A stretch of DNA of 64,000 bases from Paracoccus sp. S-4012 (GCF_009674885.1 NZ_WKKA01000001.1:248001-312000); one strand, 5' to 3'; numbered from the stretch's first letter, positions 1-10,882 are shown. Notes: generated from the letters alone by a model not told the origin. Numbers and translations are program-made.

Positions 1-124
1 ACGGCAGGAACACGTTCATCGACAGCGCCGCCAGCGCCGTCAGCGCGACCAGCGTGATGAGCCGCGGCGGCCGCCGGAAGGGCCGCGTGGCGGCCGCGAA
101 GGCGCCCGGCTCAACCCCAGTCAT
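1..124 (-). CDS. Bcr/CflA-type MFS drug exporter, N-terminal fragment
   Basis: This is only the first ~41 codons; the gene runs off the left edge of the window. Reading leftward from an ATG at 124-122, the peptide begins MTGVEPGAFAAATRPFRRPP and continues into a hydrophobic stretch ending LTALAALSMNVFLP. That motif is typical of transmembrane helix 1 of Bcr/CflA-family multidrug efflux proteins, where a similar sequence precedes 'PSLP'. The start overlaps the end of the preceding DUF486 gene by 14 bp, so the two are probably co-transcribed and translationally coupled. The family call rests on a short stretch; another 12-helix MFS subfamily is possible. Confidence 0.6.
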   Translation of the reverse strand, partial: MTGVEPGAFAAATRPFRRPPRLITLVALTALAALSMNVFLP

Positions 125-470
125 GGAACACGAACCATGCGCCGAGGCAGATCAGCGCAAAGCCGACGCCATGCTGCCAGCCGAGCCGCTCGCCCAGCCA
201 GAGCCATGAGAAGACCGCGAAGACCGAGAGGCTGATGACCTCCTGGATGGTCTTCAATTGCGCCGCGGTCAGCGCGCCGTGGCCGATGCGGTTGGCGGGG
301 ACCTGCAGGACGTATTCGAAGAAGGCGATGCCCCAGCTGACGAAAACCACGAGGGCAAGGGGCGCCGCCTTGAAGCGCAGGTGCCCATACCACGCGAAGG
401 TCATGAAGACGTTCGAGCCGAGCAGCAGAAGGATCGTGACGGCCGGTGCCGGAAGCCCGGTCAACCCCAT
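111..470 (-). CDS. DUF486 (DMT-superfamily) small membrane protein
   Basis: A 119-residue, strongly hydrophobic protein with four predicted membrane helices: about residues 8-27, 35-50, 70-90 and 97-115. The internal sequence FVSWGIAFFEYVLQVPANRIG and the following AQLKTIQEVISLSVFAVFS region resemble DUF486 (DMT_6), a small branch of the drug/metabolite transporter superfamily; the substrate is unknown. I chose the ATG at 470 because the family starts directly before the first helix; upstream in-frame codons would add a charged, non-family extension inside dnaB. It overlaps the dnaB stop by 10 bp and the following MFS gene by 14 bp, which suggests one transcript. Confidence 0.8.
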   Translation of the reverse strand: MGLTGLPAPAVTILLLLGSNVFMTFAWYGHLRFKAAPLALVVFVSWGIAFFEYVLQVPANRIGHGALTAAQLKTIQEVISLSVFAVFSWLWLGERLGWQHGVGFALICLGAWFVFHDWG

Positions 471-1969
471 TGCGGCGCCTGCCGCGCGAGGTCGGAAAAG
501 CGCGTGAACTGCCCCTCGAAGGCCAACTCCACCGTGCCGATGGGGCCGTGGCGCTGCTTGCCGATGATGACCTCGGCCTTGCCGTGGCAGGATTCCATCA
601 CCTGCTGCCACTTGGCCATCGCCTCGAGGTCGTGGTCGGCAGGCTTCTCGCGCTCCTTGTAGTATTCCTCGCGGAACACGAACATCACCACATCTGCGTC
701 CTGCTCGATCGAGCCGGATTCGCGCAGGTCGGACAGCTGCGGGCGCTTGTCCTCGCGGTTCTCGACCTGACGCGAGAGCTGGCTCAGCGCGATGACGGGG
801 ATGTTCAGCTCCTTGGCGATGGCCTTGAGGCCCTGCGTGATCTCGGACACCTCGTTCACGCGGTTGTCGGATTTACCCGTCCCGCGCAGCAGCTGCAGGT
901 AGTCCACGAAGAGCACGTCGAGGCCATGCGTCCGCTTCAGCCGCCGCGCCCGCGCGGCGAGCTGGTTGATCGGCAAAGCGGGCGTGTCGTCGATATAGAG
1001 CGGGCATTTCTGCAGATCGCTCGCCGCCTGCAGGAACTTGCGGAACTCGTCCTCCGACAGGTCGCCGCGGCGGATTTTTTCGGACGCGACCTCGGCGGCC
1101 TCGGACAGGATCCGGGTGGCGAGCTGCTCGGCCGACATCTCGAGCGAGAAGAAGCCGACCACGCCGCCACCCAGCACCTGCCGCTGGCCGGCATCGTCGG
1201 TGCCCTCGCGGTAGGCCTTGGCGACGTTGAAGGCGATGTTGGTGGCGAGCGAGGTCTTTCCCATCGACGGCCGCCCGGCAAGGATCAGCAGGTCCGAGGG
1301 GTTCAGCCCGCCCAGGCGGTGATCGAGGTCCTTCAGGCCCGTGGGCGTGCCGGACAGCCCCCCATCCCGTTCATAGGCAGCACCCGCGACCCGCACCGCG
1401 TCGGCGGCGGCCTTCAGGAAGCTCTGGAAGCCGCGTTCGGCCACGCCCTGCTCGGCGAGGCGGTAGAGCACCTGCTCGGCGGTCTTGATCTGCTCGGCCG
1501 CGTCCTCCTCGACGCTGACCTTCGCGGCGCGGGCGCTGATGTCCTGCCCGAGCGCGATCAGGTCGCGGCGCATGGCGAATTCGCGGATCATCTGGGCGTA
1601 ATCGCGCGCGGCATAGGGCGAGATCGCCGCCGCCGCCATCCGCGCGAGGTAGGCCGGGCCGCCCAACTCCTTGAGGCCGGCGTCGTCCTCCATGAAGGCC
1701 TTGATCGTCACCGGGCTGGCGAGGAAGCCGCCGGTGATGCGCTGCGCGCAAAGCTCCCAGATGCGGGCATGGACCGGGTCGTAGAAATGCTCGCCGGAGA
1801 CGATCTGGCTCACCCGCTCATAGACGTCGTTGTTGGTCAGCACGGCGCCGATCAGCTGCTGCTCGGCCTCGATCGAGAAGGGGATGGTGGCCTCGGTCTC
1901 GGAACCCGTCTGCTCTCCGAATGCCGCGCCGCCCGCCGGCCGCAGCTGCACCGCCCGCGCCTCACCCAT
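461..1969 (-). CDS. dnaB: Replicative DNA helicase DnaB
   Basis: 502 residues, the usual size for this hexameric helicase that unwinds DNA ahead of the replisome. The N-terminal DnaB domain begins near residue 30 (PFSIEAEQQLIGAVL). The RecA-like C-terminal domain carries Walker A GRPSMGKT near residues 230-237, FFSLEMS, Walker B VLFVDYLQLL and the QLSRQVE / LRESGSIEQDAD region. The first ~28 residues are a non-conserved lead and the exact start is uncertain, but the ATG at 1969 opens the frame. It lies downstream of pyrE on the same strand with about 130 bp between them, and its stop overlaps the next small membrane protein gene. Confidence 0.96.
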   Translation of the reverse strand: MGEARAVQLRPAGGAAFGEQTGSETEATIPFSIEAEQQLIGAVLTNNDVYERVSQIVSGEHFYDPVHARIWELCAQRITGGFLASPVTIKAFMEDDAGLKELGGPAYLARMAAAAISPYAARDYAQMIREFAMRRDLIALGQDISARAAKVSVEEDAAEQIKTAEQVLYRLAEQGVAERGFQSFLKAAADAVRVAGAAYERDGGLSGTPTGLKDLDHRLGGLNPSDLLILAGRPSMGKTSLATNIAFNVAKAYREGTDDAGQRQVLGGGVVGFFSLEMSAEQLATRILSEAAEVASEKIRRGDLSEDEFRKFLQAASDLQKCPLYIDDTPALPINQLAARARRLKRTHGLDVLFVDYLQLLRGTGKSDNRVNEVSEITQGLKAIAKELNIPVIALSQLSRQVENREDKRPQLSDLRESGSIEQDADVVMFVFREEYYKEREKPADHDLEAMAKWQQVMESCHGKAEVIIGKQRHGPIGTVELAFEGQFTRFSDLARQAPQWG

Positions 1970-2102
1970 GTCGCTGTCCTTCCTGTCCGCGCCCGCCGCC
2001 CGCGCGGTTCAGTCCCGCGTCGGTCGGTGCCTTATCCCACAGCCCGCGCGGGCCCGCCATCGGGATATCCGGTGGAGAAGCTGTGGACAGTTTCGCCGGG
2101 CG

Positions 2103-2771
2103 TCACCGCGCCGACTGCCAGCCCCGCGGATCGCGCAGGAAGGCTTCGACGCCGTCCAGCGTCTCGGTGTCGAACGCGCCCTGCGCGCGGGCCTCGGCCA
2201 GCACGTCCCACCAAGTGCAGAGGTGGTGCAGCTTCACGCCATGGCCGTCGAGCCGCTCGGCGGTCTCGGGGAAGATGTCGTAATAGAAGATCACCGCCGT
2301 ATGCCCGCAGGAGGCGCCGGTGTCGCGGATCGCGTCCACGAAGGAGAGCTTCGAGCCGCCGTCGGTGGTCAGGTCCTCGACCAGCAGCACCCGGTCGCCC
2401 TCGGCCATCACGCCCTCGATCCGGGCGTTGCGGCCGTAGCCCTTGGGCTTCTTGCGCACATAGGTCATCGGCAGGCCGAGCCGCTCGGCCACCAGGGCTG
2501 CGAAGGGGATGCCCGCGGTCTCGCCGCCGGCGACGCTGTCGAAGGCCTCGAAGCCCGCGTCACGCAGGACGGTCGCCACCATGAAATCCATCAGCGTGCC
2601 GCGCACGCGCGGGAAGCTGATGAGGCGGCGGCAGTCGATATAGGTCGGCGCCTTGAGCCCCGAGGCCAGGGTGAAGGGCTCGGCCGCGTTGAAGAGGACC
2701 GCGCGGACCTCGATCAGCATCCGTGCGGTCAGCCGCGCGATCTCCTCGCGGCTCAGGAAACCCGTGCTCAT
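2103..2771 (-). CDS. pyrE: Orotate phosphoribosyltransferase
   Basis: 222 residues. It makes orotidine 5'-phosphate from orotate and PRPP in de novo pyrimidine synthesis. The PRPP-binding signature appears as [14 protein letters not shown] around residues 125-138, and [20 protein letters not shown] forms the upstream phosphate-binding region. The ATG shares an ATGA with the stop of pyrC, so the two pyrimidine genes form a coupled operon. The C-terminal end ([14 protein letters not shown]...) matches the alphaproteobacterial PyrE form. Confidence 0.95.
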   Translation of the reverse strand: MSTGFLSREEIARLTARMLIEVRAVLFNAAEPFTLASGLKAPTYIDCRRLISFPRVRGTLMDFMVATVLRDAGFEAFDSVAGGETAGIPFAALVAERLGLPMTYVRKKPKGYGRNARIEGVMAEGDRVLLVEDLTTDGGSKLSFVDAIRDTGASCGHTAVIFYYDIFPETAERLDGHGVKLHHLCTWWDVLAEARAQGAFDTETLDGVEAFLRDPRGWQSAR

Positions 2772-3814
2772 TCCGCCTCCTCGGGGTGCCAGTAGAGTGG
2801 CTGGCCCGGGTCGAAGACCGTGACCGACTCACCGCCGGCGTCGATATGCGACGGCGCGGCGAAAGGCACGTCCCGGCGGACGAGCGCGATGCGGTCCTCG
2901 TTCGGCGGCAGGCGGTAGAAGGCGGGGCCGTGGAGCGATGCGAAGCCCTCGAGCCGGTCGAGCGCGCCCTCGGCCTCGAAGACCGCCGCCAGCAGCGGCA
3001 TCGTCACCGGCGCGGTGAAGCATCCGGCGCAGCCGCAGGCGCTTTCCTTGGCGTGGTCGGGATGGGGGGCGGAATCGGTGCCGAGGAAGAAGCAGGTCTC
3101 GCCGCCCGTCGCCGCCTCCACGAGCGCGCGGCGGTGCGTCTCGCGCTTGGCTACGGGCAGGCAGTAGTAATGCGGGCGGATGCCGCCGGCGAGGATGTGG
3201 TTGCGGTTGATGACGAGGTGATGCGCGGTGATCGTGCCGCCCATGTCCGGCCCGCCCGCGCGGACGTAGTCGAGGCCGTCCCTCGTGGTCACATGCTCCA
3301 GCACCACGCGCAGCCCCGGCGTGGCGCGGCGGATCGGGTCGAGAACGCGGTCGAGGAACACCGCCTCGCGGTCGAAGATGTCCACCGCCGGGTCCGTGAC
3401 CTCGCCATGGACCAGCAGCGGCACGCCCGCGCCCGCCATCGCCTCCAGCACGGGGCGCACGCGGTCGAAGTCGCGCACCCCGCTGTCGGAATTGGTCGTC
3501 GCCCCGGCGGGGTAGAGCTTCACCGCCGCGATCAGCCCCTCGGCATGGGCGGCCAGAATGTCGGCGGGGTCCGAGCCCTCGGTCAGGTAGAGCGTCATCA
3601 GCGGGTGCAGCGCCGCGCCTTCGGGCAGGGCGGTGCGGATGCGGTCGCGATAGGCGCGGGCCTGGGCGCCGGTCACGACCGGTGGGACCAGGTTCGGCAT
3701 GATGATCGCGCGGCCGAAAGCGGCGGAACTGGGCGCCACGGCGGCCAGCATCGCGCCGTCGCGCAGGTGCAGGTGCCAATCATCGGGGCGGCGGAGGACG
3801 AGGCGATCGTACAT
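2768..3814 (-). CDS. pyrC: Dihydroorotase (class II)
   Basis: 348 residues, the same length as the E. coli class II enzyme. It cyclises N-carbamoyl-L-aspartate to L-dihydroorotate. Zinc ligands are visible in the N-terminal [13 protein letters not shown] motif and in LLVHGEV and LEHVTT; the flexible-loop and active-site region reads [15 protein letters not shown]. First gene of a pyrC-pyrE pair joined by a 4-bp ATGA overlap. Its start region is divergent from a small unknown gene at 3937, and that 122-bp gap includes a short inverted repeat, TTGGT-GAA-ACCAA (3837-3849), that could be an operator or a leader hairpin. Confidence 0.95.
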   Translation of the reverse strand: MYDRLVLRRPDDWHLHLRDGAMLAAVAPSSAAFGRAIIMPNLVPPVVTGAQARAYRDRIRTALPEGAALHPLMTLYLTEGSDPADILAAHAEGLIAAVKLYPAGATTNSDSGVRDFDRVRPVLEAMAGAGVPLLVHGEVTDPAVDIFDREAVFLDRVLDPIRRATPGLRVVLEHVTTRDGLDYVRAGGPDMGGTITAHHLVINRNHILAGGIRPHYYCLPVAKRETHRRALVEAATGGETCFFLGTDSAPHPDHAKESACGCAGCFTAPVTMPLLAAVFEAEGALDRLEGFASLHGPAFYRLPPNEDRIALVRRDVPFAAPSHIDAGGESVTVFDPGQPLYWHPEEAE

Positions 3815-3936
3815 GATGGCCTCGTAACGCGACGTTTTGGTGAAACCAAGCGGGTTTTCGGAAAGTTACGGTTGGTCTCGGGCGCGGATCGGATGCAGCC
3901 TGTCCGGCAGAATTACAGGAATCGAAGGGAATCGGT

Positions 3937-4236
3937 ATGATGGTTGCGAACCCGTGGGCGCTCTGGGGGCAGATGGTCCAGATGGGCCTCGAAGCCCAGA
4001 TGGTCATCGGCCTGCGAACCGCCGCGATGATGGGCATGCTGCCGCAATCCGCAGGCGAAAACGCACGCATGGTGACCGAGAAACAGGATGCTGCGGCTGC
4101 GTCGATGCGGGCCGCGATGCGTGCCGCCGGACGCGGTGCCCGTGCCGACGAGGTGCTGGCCGCGGCGATGAGGCCCTACGGCCTGCGCACCCGCGCCAAT
4201 GCCCGCCGCCTGACCAAGAACGCCTGCGGCTTCTAA
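3937..4236 (+). CDS. Small Rhodobacterales helical protein, unknown function
   Basis: 99 residues, rich in Ala, Met and Arg, with no signal peptide. The first half (WALWGQMVQMGLEAQMVIGLRTAAMMG) reads as an amphipathic helix and the second half ends in the basic segment RPYGLRTRANARRLTKN. I recall similar short proteins in Rhodobacterales being labelled 'antifreeze protein' without functional evidence; a phasin-like or surface-binding helix is an equally loose guess. An AAGGGA ribosome site six bases before the ATG supports the start at 3937 over the adjacent ATG at 3940. It stands alone between divergent pyrC and convergent gap. Confidence 0.7.
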   Translation: MMVANPWALWGQMVQMGLEAQMVIGLRTAAMMGMLPQSAGENARMVTEKQDAAAASMRAAMRAAGRGARADEVLAAAMRPYGLRTRANARRLTKNACGF

Positions 4237-4297
4237 GGCCGCTGCCCGGCGCCGCCGCCCGCGAACGGCAGCACCGGATCTCACGACGACGGAAATG

Positions 4298-4324
4298 AAA
4301 AAGGGGCCGCGTCGCCGCGACCCC
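4298..4324 (-). terminator. Rho-independent terminator of gap
   Basis: On the minus strand a 9-bp stem (arms at 4316-4324 and 4303-4311, one G-U pair) with a four-base loop is followed directly by TTTTT at 4302-4298. It sits 25 bp after the gap stop codon and is oriented to end leftward transcription. Confidence 0.8.
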
Positions 4325-4348
4325 CCTTCAGCCCGCATGTCGCCGGGC

Positions 4349-5371
<1,023 letters not shown>

Positions 5372-5455
5372 GATCCTCTCCAACTTGGGGCTTTGGCGGG
5401 GAATGGCCCGAATCCCGGCGGAATGCAATTCGGGGGCGAGGGACGGCGGGCGCGT

Positions 5456-5599
5456 TCAGCGCCAGAAGCTCGCCCATTCGACCAGCCGCACGAACTCGCG
5501 CCCGACCAGCAGCGGCAGGTTCCAGTGCAGCAGCTGCGCGTCGAGGATCAGCAGCCCGCCGATGACGAGCGCGAGGATGATGGCGAGGGTATTGGTCAT
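5456..5599 (-). CDS. 47-residue single-helix membrane protein
   Basis: A very short gene: MTNTLAIILALVIGGLLILD followed by AQLLHWNLPLLVGREFVRLVEWASFWR. The first 20 residues are one continuous hydrophobic helix and the tail is amphipathic with a Trp-rich end, as in small inner-membrane proteins. It lies between fliG and gap on the same strand, 84 bp before the gap start. No function can be given. Coding is supported by the coherent membrane-protein pattern and by the ATG and TGA fitting neatly between the neighbours. Confidence 0.65.
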   Translation of the reverse strand: MTNTLAIILALVIGGLLILDAQLLHWNLPLLVGREFVRLVEWASFWR

Positions 5600-5669
5600 G
5601 GCAGGCTCCGCGCCGCAGATGGCGCCGCTCTAGGCGGGGCAGGGGGGGCGGGGCAAGGCGCGGCGGCGA

Positions 5670-6719
5670 TTATCCGGGCTGCGACACCGCCGAGATGGTG
5701 ATCTCCTCGCCCTCCTCCGCCTCGCCGGCGATGAGGAACAGGTCGCCCGCCGCCTCCATCGCGCGGATCGCGGCCACGACCTCGGACATCGCCGCTTCGG
5801 CGTCGGCCGCCGACACCTTGCCCGCGGTCTCCATCTCCTCGCGCAGGCTGTCGGCCATGCGGCTGCCGAGCGCGCCGAGGAGGAACCCCACCGTCGGCTC
5901 GTCGGCCCCCCGCGCGCCCGCGAGCGCCCGGACCAGCACCGGCTGGTCCACCGCGCGGGTGATCCGCGGCACGTCGCGCGGGTCGATCCTGAGCGGGATG
6001 TTGGCCCAGGTGAAGATCGCCTTGCGGACGCTGCGGGCGAAATCGTGGTCGTCCTCGTCGAGGCCGTCGAGGACCGTGTCCCGCGTCGCGGCGGGCGAGA
6101 AGTTGAGGATCGCGCCGACCTTCTCGACCGGCCCGCCGTCCAGCACCGGCTGCGGCAGCGCCTCGGCTGCGTGGACGAGCGCCTGCCCGATGCGCCTGAG
6201 GGCAGGGGCCTCGATGCCGCCGGTCAGCGACATGGCATAGGCGATCCGCCGCGCGCGTCCGGGGTCGAGCCGCCCGAAACTCTCCGCCGCCTTCGTCACC
6301 GGCAGGCGCGCGAACATCACCGCCGCGATCTCCTGCGCCTCGGTCTCGGCCAGATGCACGAGCGTCGCGACCGGCAGCGTGGCGATCCGCTCCCACGGGT
6401 CCCCCCGGCCCGAGAGCGCCGCCAGCCGCCGCAGCCGGTCCGAGGCGTCGCGCGAGATGCGCGCGCCCAGCAGGTCGAGCGTGCCGTCCAGCCCCTGCGG
6501 GAAGGTCAGCCCCACGGCGTCGAGCCGGTCACAGAACTCCGCGATCACCGAATCCCGCGTCGTGCGGTCGATCAGGCCCATGCCCGACATCTCGTCGGCG
6601 AGTGCCCCCTGCAGCTCCACCGGCAGCGCCTCGAGCGAGATATCCTCGCCCTCCGCCAGCAGCAGCCGCACGATCACCGCCGCCTTCTGCCGCGAGGTCA
6701 GATCCGCCCCGTCGATCAT
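5670..6719 (-). CDS. FliG-like flagellar motor switch protein
   Basis: 349 residues, FliG length. The N-terminal region (SRQKAAVIVRLLLAEGEDI) matches the FliG N domain, the middle (LVHLAETEAQEIAAVMFARL) matches the EHPQ-type armadillo repeat, and the end (VEKVGAILNFSPAATRD, then FARSVRKAIFTWANIPL) matches the FliG middle/C-terminal pattern. FliG forms the rotor ring that contacts the stator and FliM. No other flagellar gene lies nearby. The region equivalent to the conserved acidic torque helix reads IDPRDVPRITRAVDQ and looks diverged, so this may be a paralogue rather than the motility FliG. Confidence 0.75.
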   Translation of the reverse strand: MIDGADLTSRQKAAVIVRLLLAEGEDISLEALPVELQGALADEMSGMGLIDRTTRDSVIAEFCDRLDAVGLTFPQGLDGTLDLLGARISRDASDRLRRLAALSGRGDPWERIATLPVATLVHLAETEAQEIAAVMFARLPVTKAAESFGRLDPGRARRIAYAMSLTGGIEAPALRRIGQALVHAAEALPQPVLDGGPVEKVGAILNFSPAATRDTVLDGLDEDDHDFARSVRKAIFTWANIPLRIDPRDVPRITRAVDQPVLVRALAGARGADEPTVGFLLGALGSRMADSLREEMETAGKVSAADAEAAMSEVVAAIRAMEAAGDLFLIAGEAEEGEEITISAVSQPG

Positions 6720-6797
6720 TCCCGCCCCCGCCAGATTCGGAACGTGCCGACTATCGCAGCGAAAGCCTGACGCCCGGTTAACGGGCGAGGGGGCGCG

Positions 6798-7520
6798 TCA
6801 GCCCCGCGCCTCGCGCAGCCATTCGGGATGGCCGGCGCGCTCGACCGCCGCGCGCACGGCGTCGCGGGCCTCCGGCGCGAAGCGGGCGAGGATGTCGTCG
6901 GAATGGAGCTTCTGGCGTCGCGGCGCGAGGTCGCGCGGCGCAACCCCGAGGAACGCCTGAATTCGCGCGATGCCGGGGTCGGGCAGTTCGCCATAGGCGA
7001 CCTCGAGCAGCTCGCCCGCAGCGTGCGCGCGATACTCGTCGAAAAGCTTTTGCTGCCGCTTCAGAAAGGCCTCGAAATCCGCTGCGTCGAAGGGCAGCAG
7101 CGGCGGCGCGGCCTTGCGCCCCTCGCCCGGCCAGAGGTTCCAGACGCCGGTGGTGAAGGCCAGGCGGACCGAGGAGTAGGCGGCGAGGCGGTTCTTCCGC
7201 TCGATCACGATCTTGCGCAAGCCGGGATCGGCGAGGATCTCGCGCGCCGCCGCCGGCGCCTGCCAGGTCCACATCTTGAAGCCGACCACCGGCGGCCCCG
7301 GCGTGAAATCCAGCACCGCACGCGCCAGTTTCACCGGCGTTTTCGCCAGCCCCTCCACGTCATGCGCGGCGCGGAACTCCTTGAGGATGTGGTTCTCGCG
7401 CTTCGCCTGAAAGATCTCCGCGTGGCAGTAGATGTCCGGGTGCTGGCCCAGCGTCGCCGTGACGAGGCTGGTGCCCGACCGGGCCGAGCTGAAGATCACG
7501 AAGCGCGTCCGTGGCGTCAT
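6798..7520 (-). CDS. Sulfotransferase-family protein
   Basis: 240 residues from the ATG at 7520. The start TRFVIFSSARSGTSLVTATLG is the 5'-phosphosulfate-binding loop found in PAPS-dependent sulfotransferases and Stf0-like proteins. The middle segment KIVIERKNRLAAYSSVRLA matches the 3'-phosphate-binding region (Arg...Ser). Further on, YGELPDPGIARIQAFLGV fits the family's C-terminal pattern. The acceptor substrate is unknown. The ATG overlaps the purB stop by 4 bp, so it is co-translated with purB; a functional tie to purine synthesis is not evident beyond PAPS being an adenine nucleotide. Confidence 0.8.
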   Translation of the reverse strand: MTPRTRFVIFSSARSGTSLVTATLGQHPDIYCHAEIFQAKRENHILKEFRAAHDVEGLAKTPVKLARAVLDFTPGPPVVGFKMWTWQAPAAAREILADPGLRKIVIERKNRLAAYSSVRLAFTTGVWNLWPGEGRKAAPPLLPFDAADFEAFLKRQQKLFDEYRAHAAGELLEVAYGELPDPGIARIQAFLGVAPRDLAPRRQKLHSDDILARFAPEARDAVRAAVERAGHPEWLREARG

Positions 7521-8821
7521 GCGCCGAACACCCGTGCGAAGATCGTGTCCACGTGCTTGGTGTGATAGCCGAGATCGAACTTCTCCTCGATCTCGGCGGG
7601 CGAGAGCGCCGCGGTCACCTCGGGGTCGGCCAGCAGCTCCTCGCGGAAATCGGCCCCGGCTTCCCAGACCTTCATCGCGTTCCTCTGCACCAGCCGGTAG
7701 GCGTCCTCGCGGCTGATGCCGGCCTGCGTCAGCGCCAGCAGCACGCGCTGGCTCATCACGAGGCCGCGGAAGCGGTCCATGTTGCGGCGCATGGTCTCGG
7801 GGTAGACGACGAGCTTCTCGACCAGCCCGGCGAGGCGGTGCAGCGCGAAGTCGAGCGTAACGGTCGCGTCCGGGCAGATGCCGCGCTCGACGCTCGAATG
7901 GCTGATGTCGCGCTCGTGCCAAAGCGCCACGTTCTCGAGCGCCGGCGTGACCGTCGAGCGGACCAGCCGCGCGAGGCCGGTGAGGTTCTCCGACAGGACC
8001 GGGTTGCGCTTGTGCGGCATCGCCGAGGAGCCCTTCTGGCCGGGCGAGAAATACTCCTCCGCCTCCAAAACCTCGGTGCGCTGCATGTGGCGGATCTCGA
8101 CGGCGATGTTCTCGATCGACGACGCGATCACGCCCAGCGTGGCGAAGAACATGGCGTGCCGGTCGCGCGGGATGACCTGGGTGCTGATCGGCTCGGGGAC
8201 GAGGCCCAGCTTCTCGCAGACATGCGCCTCGACCGCCGGATCGATGTTGGCGAAGGTGCCGACCGCGCCGGAAATCGCGCCGGTCGCGATCTCCTCGCGA
8301 GCGCGGGCGAGGCGCTGACGGCCGCGGTCGAACTCGGCATGGAAGCGGGCGAAGGTGAGGCCGAGGGTCGTCGGCTCGGCATGGATGCCGTGGCTGCGGC
8401 CGATGCGGAGCGTATCCTTGTGCTCGAAGGCGCGGGCCTTCAGCGCCGCGAGCACCCGCGCCATGCCCTGATCGAGCAGGTCCGCGGCGCGGGTCAGCTG
8501 CACGTTCAGCGCGGTGTCCAGCACGTCGCTGCTGGTCATGCCCTGATGCACGAACCGCGCCTCGTCGGCGCCGACATGCTCGGCCAAGTGGGTCAGAAAG
8601 GCGATGACGTCGTGCTTCGTGACCGCCTCGATCTCGTCGATGCGGGCCACGTCGAACTCCACGTCCTTCGCGCGCCAGACCGCCTCGGCGTTCTCCTTCG
8701 GCACCACGCCGAGCGCCGCCATCGCGTCGAGCGCATGGGCCTCGATCTCGAACCAGATGCGGAACTTGGTCTCGGGCGACCAGATGGCCACCATCTCGGG
8801 GCGGGAATAGCGCGGGATCAT
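7517..8821 (-). CDS. purB: Adenylosuccinate lyase
   Basis: 434 residues, the short form of the enzyme. It removes fumarate from SAICAR and from adenylosuccinate in purine synthesis. The superfamily signature [12 protein letters not shown] lies near residues 265-276; the upstream [14 protein letters not shown] and [14 protein letters not shown] carry the other active-site residues. The start [14 protein letters not shown] agrees with the family start. It heads a two-gene operon with the sulfotransferase-like gene, joined by an ATGA overlap, and is separated from upstream glnA by an apparent glnA terminator. Confidence 0.96.
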   Translation of the reverse strand: MIPRYSRPEMVAIWSPETKFRIWFEIEAHALDAMAALGVVPKENAEAVWRAKDVEFDVARIDEIEAVTKHDVIAFLTHLAEHVGADEARFVHQGMTSSDVLDTALNVQLTRAADLLDQGMARVLAALKARAFEHKDTLRIGRSHGIHAEPTTLGLTFARFHAEFDRGRQRLARAREEIATGAISGAVGTFANIDPAVEAHVCEKLGLVPEPISTQVIPRDRHAMFFATLGVIASSIENIAVEIRHMQRTEVLEAEEYFSPGQKGSSAMPHKRNPVLSENLTGLARLVRSTVTPALENVALWHERDISHSSVERGICPDATVTLDFALHRLAGLVEKLVVYPETMRRNMDRFRGLVMSQRVLLALTQAGISREDAYRLVQRNAMKVWEAGADFREELLADPEVTAALSPAEIEEKFDLGYHTKHVDTIFARVFGA

Positions 8822-8894
8822 GGGGGTCTCCTCGGGGGTTGCCGCCCTGTAGCCGGTGTGACCCCGCGGGACAACGCTGGGGCCGGCGGCAACG

Positions 8895-8919
8895 AAACAG
8901 GCGCCCCGGAGGGCGCCTG
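8895..8919 (-). terminator. Rho-independent terminator of glnA
   Basis: A perfect 9-bp stem (8911-8919 with 8898-8906) with a 4-base loop is followed on the minus strand by TTTCGTT. It lies 18 bp after the glnA stop codon, in the right orientation to end the glnB-glnA transcript. Confidence 0.75.
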
Positions 8920-8937
8920 CCGGTCAGTCAAGCCGCC

Positions 8938-10350
8938 TCAGCAGCTGTAATACATCGCGTATTCGATCGGATGGGGGGTGTGCTCGAAGGCATAGACCTC
9001 CTCCCATTTCAGCCGGATGAAGCTCTCCAGCTGGTCGCGGGTGAAGACGTCGCCCTGGAGCAGGAAGTCCATGTCCTTCCCCAGTTCCTCGAGCGCCTCG
9101 CGCAGCGACCCGCAGACGGTCGGGATCTCGGCCAGTTCCTCCGGCGGCAGGTCGTAGAGGTCCTTGTCCGAGGCCGGGCCGGGGTCGATCTTGTTGCGGA
9201 TGCCGTCGAGCCCGGCCATCAGCAGCGCCGCGAAGCAGAGATACGGGTTGGCCGAAGGATCGGGGAAGCGCGCCTCGACCCGCTTGGCCTTCGGGCTCTC
9301 GGTCCACGGGATCCGCACGCAGCCCGAGCGGTTGCGGGCCGAGTAGGCGCGCAGCACCGGGGCCTCGAAGCCGGGGATCAGGCGCTTGTAGCTGTTCGTG
9401 GAGGGGTTGGTGATCGCGTTCAGGGCCTTCGCGTGCTTCAGGATGCCGCCGATGAACCACAGCGCCTCCTGGCTCAGGTCGGCATATTTGTCGCCTGCAA
9501 ACAGCGGCTTGCCGTCCTTCCAGATCGACATGTTGACGTGCATGCCGCTGCCGTTGTCGCCCTTCATCGGCTTCGGCATGAAGGTCGCGGTCTTGCCGTA
9601 GGCGTCGGCCACGTTGTGGATGACGTATTTGTATTTCTGGATGTTGTCGGCCTGCTCGACCAGCCCGCCAAAGACCAGCCCCAGCTCGTGCTGACCCGAG
9701 GCGACCTCGTGATGGTGCTTGTCGGTGCGCATCCCCATGCGCTTCATGGTGGTCAGCATCTCGCCGCGGATGTCCTGGCCGCGGTCGATGGGGTTCACCG
9801 GGAAATACGCCCCCTTGTGCGGCGCGCGGTGGCCGTGGTTGCCGGTCTCGTATTCGGCGTCGGTGTTCCAGGCGGCGTCGTCGGCGTCGAGCTGGAAGCT
9901 GACCTTCTGCGGCGTGACGGCATAGCGGACATCGTCGAAGATGAAGAACTCGGCCTCGGGTCCGCAGTAGAAGGCGTCGCCGATGCCGGTGGACTTGAGA
10001 TAGGCCTCGGCCTTGACGGCGGTGCCGCGCGGATCGCGCTCATAGGGCTCGCCGGTGTCGGGTTCGGCCACGTTGCAATGCAGGCAGAGGGTCTTCTCGG
10101 CGTAGAACGGGTCGATATAGGCCGAGGACGGGTCCGGCATCAGCTTCATGTCGGACTGGTCGATCGACTTCCATCCGGCGATGGAGGAGCCGTCGAACAT
10201 GAGGCCGTCCTCGAAGAACTCCTCGTTCAGCAGGTCGATGTCCAGCGTGACGTGCTGCAGCTTGCCCTTGGGATCGGTGAAGCGGACATCGACATAGGCG
10301 ATTTCCTCCGCTGTCACGAGGTCCATGACCTCGGCGACCGTCTTGGTCAT
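8938..10350 (-). CDS. glnA: Glutamine synthetase type I
   Basis: 470 residues. It makes glutamine from glutamate, ammonia and ATP. Visible features include DPKGKLQHVTLD near the start, MFDGSSIAGWK, the metal-binding GPEAEFFIFD, NGSGMHVNMSIWK, and the NPSTNSYKRLIPGFEAP loop. The Tyr in KDLYDLPPEE, near residue 399, matches the site adenylylated by GlnE in the regulated GSI-beta type. It follows glnB by 45 bp, the standard P-II/glutamine synthetase nitrogen operon, and a terminator follows at 8895-8919. Confidence 0.97.
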   Translation of the reverse strand: MTKTVAEVMDLVTAEEIAYVDVRFTDPKGKLQHVTLDIDLLNEEFFEDGLMFDGSSIAGWKSIDQSDMKLMPDPSSAYIDPFYAEKTLCLHCNVAEPDTGEPYERDPRGTAVKAEAYLKSTGIGDAFYCGPEAEFFIFDDVRYAVTPQKVSFQLDADDAAWNTDAEYETGNHGHRAPHKGAYFPVNPIDRGQDIRGEMLTTMKRMGMRTDKHHHEVASGQHELGLVFGGLVEQADNIQKYKYVIHNVADAYGKTATFMPKPMKGDNGSGMHVNMSIWKDGKPLFAGDKYADLSQEALWFIGGILKHAKALNAITNPSTNSYKRLIPGFEAPVLRAYSARNRSGCVRIPWTESPKAKRVEARFPDPSANPYLCFAALLMAGLDGIRNKIDPGPASDKDLYDLPPEELAEIPTVCGSLREALEELGKDMDFLLQGDVFTRDQLESFIRLKWEEVYAFEHTPHPIEYAMYYSC

Positions 10351-10395
10351 GTTCTCTCCTTTATCCGCCTTCTCGGGCGGTCTGCGAACTGGGGT

Positions 10396-10836
<441 letters not shown>

Positions 10837-10882
10837 TCAATGGCGAATATTTGGGCAAGATGCTGAATGGTGGGGCACATAG

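Noticed and set aside
446..2584. Long plus-strand open frame opposite dnaB and pyrE
   Set aside because: Low-complexity Arg/Ala/Gly sequence without family features; it is the antisense of two clear genes, a common effect of high GC.
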